DNA of 54,181 nucleotides, taken from Chromera velia (lineage: Eukaryota > Sar > Chromeraceae). Shown here in pieces: positions 10,956 to 23,715 of the stretch (positions are counted from its first letter, which is position 1; each line of letters opens with the position of its first letter). The translations under genes were made by a program, and so were the position numbers. The stretch lies in assembly GCA_018398765.1 (NCBI GenBank), contig JAHBMJ010000088.1, forward strand, positions 1-54,181, given 5' to 3'. Under the pieces are notes generated by a model that had not been told where the DNA came from, searched no databases, and worked only from the letters and a program-made list of their open reading frames with translations.

Positions 10956-13900
10956 CTATTTGTTTGGGCTCTCCCCCCCTCTCCCTCCTGGCGTCCCTCC
11001 CTCATAGTTGAGGAGTGTCGACGCCAGGAGGTACTTCCGATTCCGCAGGTCTTCGTGGAGACCCCGGAGAGCCTGAAACACGAACGAGCACACCGCGCCA
11101 AACAAACGCCAAACGACCGCCACATGGTAGCAAAACTTGAACGCCACCACCGACAACAGTTCCCTCATTTCGGGTCTGCACACTCTCAGCCGAGTGGACA
11201 CCAACGCAGAGTCGGCGCACGTCACTCCTTCAATCACCCCCCTGATCAATGCCCTCCCGACCCACATCGATTCTGCACCCCGTGCAATCGCCCCCAAGGA
11301 CCATCCCGCAGAGTCCCCCACCGGTTGCAGATACCGCCCCACACCTGTCCACGTTCCCAAACGCACAAACCCGATCTCCGCCCAATGCCACAAGACCTCA
11401 GTCAAGGGAACCTCAGCAGAGTCGCACACGAGGGGAATGACGAGTACTTGGAACAGACAGGCAGCGCAGAAGGGAATCAGCAGCTGAACGAGAAGAAATC
11501 GCATCAACGGAGACACGAACTCTCGGTAAACCAGAGCGCGCAAATGAGGCGACAGGAGACCCGCAGCCGCATACTCTGTCAGCAGCTGCAATTAACAGCA
11601 GAAGACCAGAAAAGCATCATGTGTCTTAGTACTTACACGTGAAAAGCGGAGAGACGAATGTCAAAAAGACGGATTGCGGGTATCTGACGCATTCACAGGA
11701 AATACACGTTCAGCTCTGCGTATGCCCCTGAAAGTTTTCTTCTCAGTTTCGTGTCCCTTGACGGTGTCGTCAGTTTAGCCTTTGAACTTCTTTCTCGTCA
11801 ATGACCAGAAGTCTCGGAGACTCTAGTCCGAAATAAAAAGAGTCTTCTCATCATGCCACCGTCAGGGAACACATTCATTTAAAATTCACACTGCACGTAA
11901 AACCTGAGGTCACAGATGACAATTAAGCGAACACAAGTAAACCCCTCAGACCGATACCACCCCACACGCATCCATCCAACCCCCCACGCAGACTCGCTCG
12001 ATCGACTTCCCTCCCTCCCTCCCATCCACAAATGAATGAATGAATGAATGAAGCCACTTGCGTGCCCCAAAGCTGCAAGCCTGTCAGATGCACTCACTAG
12101 CTCATTCTACTGTCCTTGCTCGTATCTTCCTATCTGACCCATATGCAAAACAAAAGAAACACATACAGCTAGGGAAAGGACACGCAAAGAAACCAACTGA
12201 CTCACCTCGTCGATGTGGTGCCGACTCTGCGCCGCCGCAGCCCCAGGCAAAACGCCCAGCTGGAGGAGTCTGAACAGGATTTTCAGGCAAACCAGTCCCG
12301 TGCCCCAGTGGTGCACTGCAGGGATCCCGAAGCCCAACTGGCCCCACACGGGGATGGTCCCAGCGCCGGGACCCTCGTCTGCTGCCCCCACCACACTTGC
12401 CGGGGCCCCTTCTCCCTGTGAGTACCCGAGTGCATACGCCACTACACGTGCGGCGGCGCCTATCGAGAGGCTTGAGGGAAGGTTGGGTGTGTGTCTGAAG
12501 GGTTGGATGAAAACCCCCGTGACCAGGCACCCAAACAGAATCGGAAGACAAACGGCACACACAATTGTTAAAGGAAGCAAGTAGATCACCTGAAGCGCGA
12601 GATGCGCGCCGATACACACGCGTTCCCAAAAAACGCGCCACCGCCAGCGCAACCACTGCGCAGCCTCTCCCCCTCCCCTCCCCCCCTCTCCATTGCGCCC
12701 CGCCGCCCTCTGTCGCGCCGCCTCCCTATTCCTTCTGCCAATCAACTCGGCAACCCACAGAACTCCCGCACATGCCGTCAAACCGACAGACAGCGGAATA
12801 AAATCATGCGCAGATTCTTCACTGTCTCCCGACTGACTGGCCAAAAGACGTCCCAAGATATCCATCCTAGAAGACCCCTTCAATGGCTCCTTCTGAAGAC
12901 CAAGCAACCTGTAAACCAATCCCCTCACCACCACGCGACCCACGGCCAGGGGAAGCCCAAGCACTACTGCATTCGCAGCTACGGCCCCTGCAAACGCCAT
13001 CACCACGAACACCAACACCCTACCGTACACGTCCCAAAATTCGGGAACAAAACTCCAAGACGGAACCTGACAGGACCTGCTTTCTCTTTCTCCCTCCGCC
13101 CGCTGATCATGCGAAGAGGACGCAGAAGAGAAGGACGACTCGGGAGAAAGGGGCGATGAATCTCCACATCTTTCCCCAGATCCCGGCTGCAAGAGGGAGA
13201 CAGTCTCACAGTCCTCAAGTTGCTCTCTTCCTCGATCAGCCTGCTTAGGAGCTCTCCCTCTTGTCTCTCTGCGGTCCCTTTCGGAATGTGACGCAGACGC
13301 AGAAGCAGAGGAAGAAGACACAGAAAGACACCGATCTACGTCTCCCCGCAAGTCCAATCTCATCTTTTCCCTCCCACCCTCTTCTGTCGATAACGCGGGG
13401 GGGTGCAAAGGAACACTCGGCATGTCGGCAGGAAGGGGAAGGCTCTTGGCTGGCGGCCTCTCTGCGGACAGAGGCGCCTCAGGCGGTGACAAGGCACTGA
13501 GAGGAAAGGGCGGCACCCTCCCAGCAGCCTCAGCCTGAGCCTGTGCAGGAGGAGGCTGTTGGTGTTCATGAAGAAAAATCGGGGGTCGCCTGGGAGTGAT
13601 CAGAGCTTCCATTCTCGTCTGCAGACCCGTCTGGGGGGGGTCTGAGGAGGAACTGGAAGACGACAGGCCCACATCTGCTAGTCCAATGGACGCAAGACGA
13701 GATGACAAGGTCGCAAATCGGGAAGACAGCACACGGGGAGGGGTGGGGGTTTGTGTTTGGTTGGGGTTGTTCAGAGAAGAAGCGTTGAGAAGGCTCGGAT
13801 GATGAGGGTGTGAGTGCAGGTCTGCAGTAGCTCTTGCAGCGGAAAGGTGCTGTTGCTGTGGGGTTGTTCGTCCTGGGGTGTTTCGTGAGCTTTGACTCTG

Positions 13901-16900
13901 CTGTTGTGATTGTCGGATCATGGGTTGCTGATTCTGTTTGTGCATCGGTCGGGAAGGGGCTGAAGAGGAAGAGGAAGACGACGAGCTGGAACTTGAAGAC
14001 GATGAAGAGGAGGAGGAAGAGGAAGAGGGAGGATCTTCAAAAGAGGCTTCCCCTCTTTCCCTCTCTCTTTCCGTGCTTGGAGGGGGGGTCCTCGGACTTC
14101 TTTCGTCTCCTCTCTCAGTATCTTTCTCCTCCTCTTCGTCCTCTTCTCCTTCTGCCTGGTTCGGGGGGGCGGCCATGCTGTCGCTCGGCCCCCCATCTGC
14201 TGCTGTTGAGTGATGCCCCTCTCCCCCCTCCTCCTGCCGCCCCCCCTTTTTCTGCTGCTGTCCTTCAGAACTCTCCCCCCGATTTTCGTTCTCAACACCA
14301 TCAGTGTGATCGGTCCGGCTCACTGCAGTTGCAGTCTGAGTCGGTCTGCTTCCGTTCGTTTCTTCCTGGTTGTTCTGTGCTGTGTTGCTGTTGCCACCAT
14401 AACCGTTGCTGTTGTTGCCGCTGCTCCGCCCTCTGAGGAGCGCCTTCAGGCCCAGCAACATCAAGACACCCCGCATGGCATTCATCAGCAACCTGCATGC
14501 ATGCGCGTAAAGGACATGCAGACGGACAGGCGATTGTGACTTCCATTGTCTTCTCTTTCCTCTCTTTCTCTTGTCCTGTGTGTGAGACTGGCAGGTCTAT
14601 GGGCAGGTAGGCAGGCAGGCAGTCACATGAGGAATGGTGGGCGGGCATGCAGAAAGAACCAGGGGAAGGCGGAGGGAGAAAGAACATTCATTCCTTTTGA
14701 AGAAAAAGGGAGCGTCTCAGTCTCTGTCAAAGCTTTACCTAACACAGACACAGGCAGAACGAGAAAGCAAACCACAAACAAACCTGGCTGCTACTTAACG
14801 TGCTGAGCAAGCTTCAATGATGACTGACAGACTCACTGACTGACATTGCCGTGTATTTAGAAGCCCTCATCGATCTCAGCAGAGCCGGCAGGAGGATGTG
14901 CACGGAGAAGAACTCGAGAGGAAACGAGATTTGAGACTCAAACGCCGCCACACCTCCACCCCCTCCAGGGGATGCCCTTCCCCCTCCCCCTCCCGACAGG
15001 TATCTGCTCTTCCCCTTGCTGCCGTTTTTGGTCTGCTGACTTTGCTGCTGCTGCTGCTGCTGGTGGTGAGAATTCCCATGTCGTCTGCCATTGCTGCTGC
15101 TCCCCTGCTTGCTCTCAGACTGCTTGCCTCCTCCTTCGTCTTTCGTGTTCCCACTGTTCCCACCAGAGGAACCTTCGAATCCTGCGGTGGCGCCGGATTT
15201 CTTCTTGCCAGCAGGAAAGGGAGCCTGCTGCTGTTCATCTCCCTTCCCTTTAGGACCTTCAGGCTGCTCTCCTGCCGTCTCCCCAGCAGCTACCCTCGAC
15301 CCGACAGCCTTGCAGACCCCCGACAGGAGGACTACCTGGGGCTTTAGGGGATCTGGGCACACATCCCCCCTCTGGCTCCTTTCGATGGTGTTGGAGCTGG
15401 AGAGAGAGAGGGCCCACAGGGGAAGGGGGACAGGGGAAAAGGACGGATCCGAACTAGCAATGAGGGCAGAAGGGGCGTACACAGACGGGGACAATCCTAG
15501 GGAGGAAGCAAGCTTCCGAGTCCCCTCCGCAATCGCGGCAGCCGACGAGGCCGCAACCGCCTCTTGCACAAAAGTTGCCCCCCCCCGAGCAGACGACTGA
15601 GCGACTGTTGCTGCGACTGAAGCAGAAGCCGGCGAGGCCGCTCTCCCTGCCGTAACGAATATTCGGATCGGCAAAAGGGACGGGAAGAGGGTGCGGAGTA
15701 GGAGTGGGGGGAAGTAGAAGACCAAACAGATGGAGATCGTGTGGATCAGCAGAAGGTGCAGGAGTATCTGCATGATCCGATGCGCGCACAGAACAGAATT
15801 CAAGAGAGGAGGGGCTGAAGTGAAACAAAAAAGAGAAAGAAGATGAAGAAACGACACATCGTATGCATGCATGTATGCAAAGGATGAAAGGGCAAATCTG
15901 CGAGCAAAGTTACAGACAGGGAGAGCGGAACAACAAGAAAGCACTCATCTGAAGAATTTATGCCAAGAGAAGGAAAACAACCGGAAAGCAGACTGCATGA
16001 GGTGGAGAACCCCGAAAGAAAAATCAACACGGAAGAAAAGAATCCATAAAGGGAGTCGAAAGCAGCAACTGCGGAGACCAGCAACGAGAGAAAGCACGGG
16101 GAGAGGGCTGGCAAGCCGACGAGAGGGTATGACTTTCCAACGGAGCGATCTGTATCTCCCTGCGTCCCTGATTCCCTTCCACGAATGAATTCTCTCCTCT
16201 CCTTTTTGTTTGCAAACAAGCGGATCAATCTATCACACCAACCAACCAATGACCCAACCGACCCACCCTCATGAGAAGCTGCACAGAGGTTTCTCCAGCA
16301 AATAGAGGGGGCACTGCGGCCTCTCCGTCTCCCTCGTCGAAGAACCTATCTTCCCCCCCACCTTCTCCCCCTCCGACCAGTCCTTCCTCCCCAGCTCGCT
16401 CCTCGTCTCCTCGTTCCAACCCCCCCTGCGCTACTCCCTGCTGCAAGCGCTCCTCTTCCTCCTCCCTGTCGTCCTCGTCTTCATCCTCCCCCTCCCCCCC
16501 TGCCCCCGGAATGGGAGCAGAGGAAAATAGAAATCGGTGCACAAACATCGTCTGCAGCCAAAAGGGGCCCCTCCTCGTTGCCGCCCTCGCCTCAGCAGAC
16601 AGCACCGACACAAGACAACTCTCGATGAACGTCACGATGCACAGGTAAGAGTACCCGAGGCACATCTGCATGCATTCGCAACCCATATGTATGTACTCTG
16701 TATTGTAGGCAGGCTGTATGTATGTATGTATGTATGTATGTATGTCATTTATTTCGCTGCCGCATTTGAAGAGACGAAGAGCCTATCCAGCAATCTGCCT
16801 CTTTCAATCTGCCCACTTCAGCAGGAAAATGAAAAAAAGAAATAAATAATACCACACACGGAAGAAGGAAGACAGAAAGTCCAGAAAGAAAGCACCCTGC

Positions 16901-17157
16901 ACGGACCCTGAGCAGCAAGCCGAAGATGGTGTTGTTGTCCAGAAGAGACGCACGGAGCGACTGAGGGATCCCGAAGGCAACCTCACAGGCACACCAGCAG
17001 ATCAAGTTCCCCAAATAAAGAGGAAGCCCTGCATGCATATATGCATGTATTTGCAAGTGTTTATTTAAATGCATGCAAGTGTGAACATTCAGAAGTTGCA
17101 ACATTCAGAGAAGGAAGGGGAGGCGGGCTCTTCAACTTCACATTCACAGATTGGCGC

Positions 17158-17194
<37 letters not shown>

Positions 17195-17198
17195 AACG

Positions 17199-17246
<48 letters not shown>

Positions 17247-17266
17247 AACGCACACACACACAATAA

Positions 17267-17302
<36 letters not shown>

Positions 17303-18043
17303 AACGCACACACATGCCCCTCCCCCAACCCCCCATGCATCCATCCACCCACCGATGGAGACTGCTGCAGTGATGAGGGCGTTCTTCAGTTCCGCCAGGA
17401 GGACGCTCACGAGTGCTGTGGCCTCGTTGAGAAGGAAGAAGACCAGCTGCAGGTATCCATGTAGAAGAGAGACAGTGAAGAGAAGAGAAACGTGTAGCAG
17501 GTCTCGGCACAGGATCAATCAACAAGCGCCATGAACAACACTGCTCTTTTCCCAGGACAGGCAGACGACGGAACTGGTGTGAGACAGCACAACAAAAGAA
17601 CCGAGCAGTGTCTCAAGAAGCGACAGAAACAGGATGCATCCATACAGCGCTGACGCCACACACGTGGAAGGAAGGAGGGAACGTTCACATCTTGCACGGA
17701 CGTCAGTCAACAAACCTCTCCCCCACTCTCGAACGAAAGAAACAAACAAGCAAAGAAAGAAATAAAAAGGCCATGCAGAATTGCGGCCAACTCACCAGAA
17801 TGCCGACATTCAGTGGCTGCCACTGGGCCGCGGGGGTGTAGAAGAGCAGGGAAGCCGCTATCAGCACAGCAACGGCCGCAGCAGTGGCGGAGGCGAACAG
17901 CATCAACCACCTGCACACACCCTCCCTCGTGCATGGATAGAGACGCAAACAAGTTGAACAAGACGCACACAGGAAGAGAGACAAAGTGTACGGAGAAGGG
18001 TGCAACAAGCACGGGAAAGAAGGTGTATCAACTCTTTCATCAA

Positions 18044-18080
<37 letters not shown>

Positions 18081-21000
18081 GGGAGGGGACAGGCGCAACC
18101 TAATTCGAGAATCACTACGGCTATCCATTTTCGTCCACAAAAAGAACTCTTTACAAAAGACCCTCTCGTCCGTCTTGAAAAATCAAACCATCGCCCGACC
18201 CTCCACTGCCAAAACAAAACAAAACAAAACACAAAAGAATCATCACATCCACGCCAAAAAGAACATAAGGAAAGAACGTCGACCATGCAATCCACTTCTC
18301 TCCCCCCAACCAACCAACCGACCCGATCGCGACCAGCACGGCATCTGTCCCTCCCACCTCCCCGGCCGGGGGCGCGTGCACGGACACGATCACGGACCCG
18401 TCCTGCTTCAGGGCAACAGAGTATCCGAGAGTGAACCCCACACCCTTTGCAGCTACAGACCCTATCTGCAACAGCGTCGCTGTGGAGGCCGAGCGACCCC
18501 GAAAGCCTGTGTTCGCATCCCGTTCCCTTTCCTTCTCTCTTTCTCTCTTCTGCTCAGTCGACTCCTCACCCCCTGCCGTTCCCTCTCCTGTCTCTCCCCC
18601 TGTCGTCGCTTCAGTCGACGAAGCAGAAGGGGAGGAAGAAACGGATCCTGATGATGTCTCCTTCTCCCTCCTTGGATCTGCTTCCCCCTCGTCTCCTTCA
18701 AGGGGCGAAGAAGAACGAGAGCGGCCCGATGGAAGCACAGCCTCACACTGCTGAAGGGACTGCTGGGGGGGGAGCTCGGAGGGCCCCTCAGACACTGGGC
18801 AGAGAGACGGAAAAGAGGCAGGGCAGAGATCACCTCTCTCGGGGGGCTCCTCTCTTACCTCACTGCTGCTGCTGCTGCTGCTGCAGAACTTCTCCCCCTC
18901 TTCCATGGCGCTCAATTCCTTCCCCTTGAGGAGAGAGAGCGCATTCCCCCCTTCCGATTCACTCTCCTCGCTCAGGTGGCCTCTGGTCCTCTCATCCCAT
19001 TCAACAACAACGTCATCGGGAGAGACGGAAGCCGCTTCTTCTTTCTGGCTCTGCTGACTGAAAGAGGGGACAACAAACCGTCGTCTTTCGTCCTCCAGTC
19101 TGCGTGCCTGTTTGACAATCTTCTGGTGGAACAGGCTTCTAATGTCATCTAGTTGGACTACCACCTGGTGGGAGTGGCGTCTGTGCACTGCCCTCTTGAA
19201 GGCTGACTGCCGTCTCTGAAGGGAGGACACTGACGGAACATTCTTCTTACGACTTCTTCTTGCGCTCTTTTCTGCTGCCCCCTTTTCGACCGTCTCTGTG
19301 CCAGTCTGCCCAGACTTCTGCGGGCCGGCAATCATCCTCCAACCTCCTGCCAAAATCGAAGTCAGCGAAGGAAAATTCAAAAGACGAAGCCACGAAGGTC
19401 GAACAGACTTCATCCAAAACAACTTTCCTCTTCTGTATTCTTTTGCAATGGTTGCACGGACGTGATCTGACAGAAGCCCATGAAGGGAATAGCGCGGAGG
19501 CAGCTCACGGAGACGAGACAACAACTCGGCAAAGGTCAAAACCTCCACCTCTAAGTCGGTGTCGTTCTCTCCCTCCTCATCTTCCATTTCTTCATCATTA
19601 AAAGAATCCAAACTTTCTTTCTCTCCTTCCTTTGCAAGGTGGGAACTGTCTGTAGAATTAGGAGAAGAAAGCTCTTCCCCTTCTATTTCGTTGGGGGACC
19701 CCAGGGATTCATCCCCCCGCTTCCCCCTTTCTGTTCCAAGAAACCCCTTCTCTCTCTTGCCAGGCTCCCCCTCCTCATCCCCATGCACCCCCTTCTCATC
19801 GGATCCTGGGGGCCCCGTCGGAGACTCCGAATGCGTGCGCTCTCTGTTGCGCATCTCTTCGACACTCAGGGGAGGGCACATCAGAGAGTACAGCGCAGGA
19901 GGACGTGCGCACTTCGGGGGTGGAGCTGTGTGTCTAAAATCAGATGGGTAGGTAGGAGCTGGAGTTTCCTGCACCTCCACGTACCCAGACTGCAAAGAAA
20001 AGACTCCACACCAGACGATAGACACACCAGCAGACGCCCCCCCACCGGTCTCCCTGGAAGAAGAAGAAGAGGAGGAGGAGGGACCCCATGCAGGGTGGTG
20101 GGAATCGGGTAGAGAGACGGGGGGGGTGTCACCCCCCCCCCTGGAAGAAGAAGAAGAAGAAAGGGGAGCTTTGGATGACAATGCCGCCGCTGCAGTGGGA
20201 AGGCCCGGAGTACGAGGAGCCCCTCCGTTTGTCTCGAAAGCTCTGCCTCGCTGCTGCGTCTCTCCATTCTCCTCTTCCTCCTCTTCCTCACCCTTCCTGC
20301 TGCCCTCCGGCGTTTCAACAACGCCACCCACGGGGGAAGAGAAGGCAGAAACTGAAGAGGAAGAGGACATCACACCAGAACCCCCCCCTCCACTCACCTC
20401 TCCCCTCCCGCTCCCACTGCCCCCCGTCCATCTCTCAGGGAAGGAGACGACCTCCAAAGGGTGGACGTACAGAGGATGGAAGAGGCCCTGTACTGCCCTC
20501 AGTGCGGCAGGAAGGAAAATGAGAAAGGGAGGCCGCACAAAGGCCATGAAAGTGGAAAAGAAAGCGGCGGATGCCTTGACTGAAGGAATAGGAGGGAGCT
20601 GGGAGAGCAAACCCCAGATCCGATTCTGCTTCTCAGAAAACGCAAACGAAAAGAAAGAAGAAGAAGAGGAAGAAGAAGAAGCGTCCCCCTCCTCTTGTAT
20701 TGGGACATCCCTCACTTTCCTTTCTTCATCCCTTTGATCGCGTGCCTCTCCCCTCTCTCCCCATGCTTCCCATTCCTCATCATCTGCTCTCATCCTCCTC
20801 CCCCCCTCTCTTCCCTCTCCATTCCCTCGCGACGTCTCATTCGACCCCGACCGGGGGGCAAAACTTCCAAAAACAGAATCAGCAGAATCAGAGGATGAAG
20901 GCTTTCCTCCACGATTTGACGACGAAGAATCCAGCAACAAACCGTCAGCAAGAGACTCACTCTCACTGTCTGAAAACGAGCTGAACGGTGATGAAGTCTC

Positions 21001-23125
21001 TAAACTCTCTGTGTCCCCAAATCCGTTGAGGGGAAACAAAAACGTCTGTTCTTCCTCGTCTACGGGACACATGTCAACTGGGGAGACGAATTCCTCCCGA
21101 GAGGTAAACTTAGCCTGGGGAGACACAGAAAAGCCTCCCCCCACGCCATCACCAGCCTCCCCCCTGACGGCGGGCTCATTCCCCCCCTCATCTGAACGCT
21201 TCCGTTCCCGTTGTCGCTTTTGCCTTCTCTGTCTCTGCCGTCCACCCCGATCCCGATCCCCCCCCTGACGCAAGTGACGCACATGAACGCCCGGAGAAGT
21301 CCGGTTACCCCCTCTGAGCGATCGCACTTCTGCTTGTTGACCGCTTGCGGCGTCGCCATCAGCGGGAAAGCGACGGTCGGGTACCCGTCTCCACCGGGCG
21401 CCGCCGCGCTTCTCCTTCTCCGTATTCGACTGTACCTCGCCCTTCTGCAGCGAATCTTTGGAAGAGGCGGCAGAAGGGAGGCGCTGGAGGTCCTCGAGGT
21501 GCGTGTCGACAATAATGTCAAGGAACGCTTTGGGGCGCACGGGCGGGGTAGCGCCGCTACTGGCTCCGTCTTCTCCGGGAGCGCCGCCTCGTGCTGCTGA
21601 CGACCCACGCTCAAACGACGGTGCTTCCCGAGCAGAATCTCTCGAGGAGGAGAGGGAAAGGACACGATTCTGCAAGCAAGAAGAAGGAGAGAAAAAAGGA
21701 TCGACAGAAAGGCAGAAAGAAATTCATGCAACAAGCGTGCCCCTTGGGGGCTCCCTGCGTACTACGACGTGCATCTTGAACGCACCGCGCGTGTGGCTGG
21801 CTGCCTTTTTTCCCCTCGACATTCCGGTCCCCCCCCGTTGCTCTTCTCTAGCTCTCTTGTTGCTTTCTGAATTTATTCGATGCGTTCGCATTTGATCCCC
21901 TCCTCTTTTCTTGAATAGACACATACAGGGGAGTGCACGTAGCGACCGCATTTTTTTTTTTTTTCGTTTTCAAATTCACGGCAGGAATGCAAGCATGGGT
22001 AGGCATGCATGCTTGCAGTCAAACAGGCGTGAATGTGCAGGCAGTCAGATGCGTTTCAGTATTAATGCACATCCTCTAGCGGTATTCGGACGGACAGACG
22101 GACCTTCCTCATCTCTCCCAAGGGAATAAAATCCGCAGTGTCGGCCTCAGTCGCTGCCCACACAGTCATCTCAAGCAGGCGATGATGCTGGTGTCTCGGG
22201 GACCGCCGTCTCCCTATCCTCTTGGAGACGGACAGAGAATTCGCTTCAGACTGTCCCCCCTTTCCCCTCATCTCACTCACTCCCGCGTCCTCTTGCTCAA
22301 CCTCATGCCCTGTACTCTCGGCTCCCCACCCCTCAACAGGATCCCCCGTTCCTCCTCCTCCTTTCTCTCCTCCCCAAGAAGAAGAAATCAAAGAAGCCCA
22401 CCGAGACCAAAAACCTCCTTCCGAGTCCTCAAACTCATGCCATGATGCCCTTCTCAACTTCACCCGAGGTTCGTCCGTTTCTTCCTCCAGCTCTTCTTCT
22501 CCATCACCAACGTTGTTCCCCTTCCCCCCCTCTTCCTCCTCCTCACTCCCAGACAAGGACCAGCCGCCTCCTGAGGCATCCAGAAGATCCCCTCGCTGAC
22601 TGCTGAAGGGAAAGTCCATATCCATGTCCTCATCATCAGGAGAGACGTGCATAGAGGCACCCCACAGAGGAGATCTCGGGAGTTCTTCCAAGGTCAGGTG
22701 AAGGAGAGACGCCGCCCGGATCTCGGAGCTCTTCAAAAGAGCCTGCAGCCATCCAGCCATCCATGCATCCATCCATCCATCAATCAACAAGAGAGAGGAC
22801 GCGCGGACCGGCCATCACAAAGACATCAAAGGAAAGGAATATGCACACATGCACTTTGCACAAAGACATGGATAATCACACACACACCACACACACGCAT
22901 GCACAAGGGTCTTTGGAGGAGGCATGGGCTCTTGTCTGCAGGCCCCTCCCAGCCAGTCTCTCCCTCTCTCTATCTGCTTCCATTGGCATTCCTAAGCATT
23001 CCACGACCACACGGCGGGGGATGACTCCCTGAGTGAAGTGACTGGAATGTGTGGTGGCACACGCCAGACGCCACACGCCACAGACTACTCTGATCGACTT
23101 GCAGAGGCAACTGTGCATCTACTGA

Positions 23126-23162
<37 letters not shown>

Positions 23163-23662
23163 GAGAGAGAGAGAGGAACACAAGGTTTCCTCCCTCACAG
23201 GCTGATCGACTGACTGGTGTGATGGCTCGTTGAAGGACCGTCACGGCTCCCCACTGTCCAACAAAGAATGGCATCACCAAGAGCATCAACAGAGCAGCAA
23301 CGTTCGCGTACAGCAACATCAGCTGCAAAAAGAGAGGAGAGAAAGGGGGAAGAATGAAACAAGAAAAGGAAGAGAAGACGGGCAGAACGGAACCAAATGG
23401 AGTTTCGAGATTTCTTCAAACGAAAGGCACAATCTCCTTCTTCTTCCCCTTCGCACCCCCCTTTTCGGTCTCTTGTCTCGTCTTTGTGCACCTTCACGTC
23501 CCGTCTCTTCTCCCAGTCTCCTGCTCTCTCTCTGCGCGCGTAGTCTCTCTCTACCCTCCTCATCTCTCCACACACTCCTTATTTTGTAAGTCAGGTTGCT
23601 TGCATATATCGATAATTCAACAGAAAGAACAAAAACAGTTGCAAGCGGGCACGTCCGCAGGC

Positions 23663-23715
<53 letters not shown>

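Noticed and set aside
17144..17534. Cys/Val- and His/Thr-repeat frames
   Set aside because: Translations of the CA/GT microsatellite in intron 9. Only 17353-17446 is a real exon.
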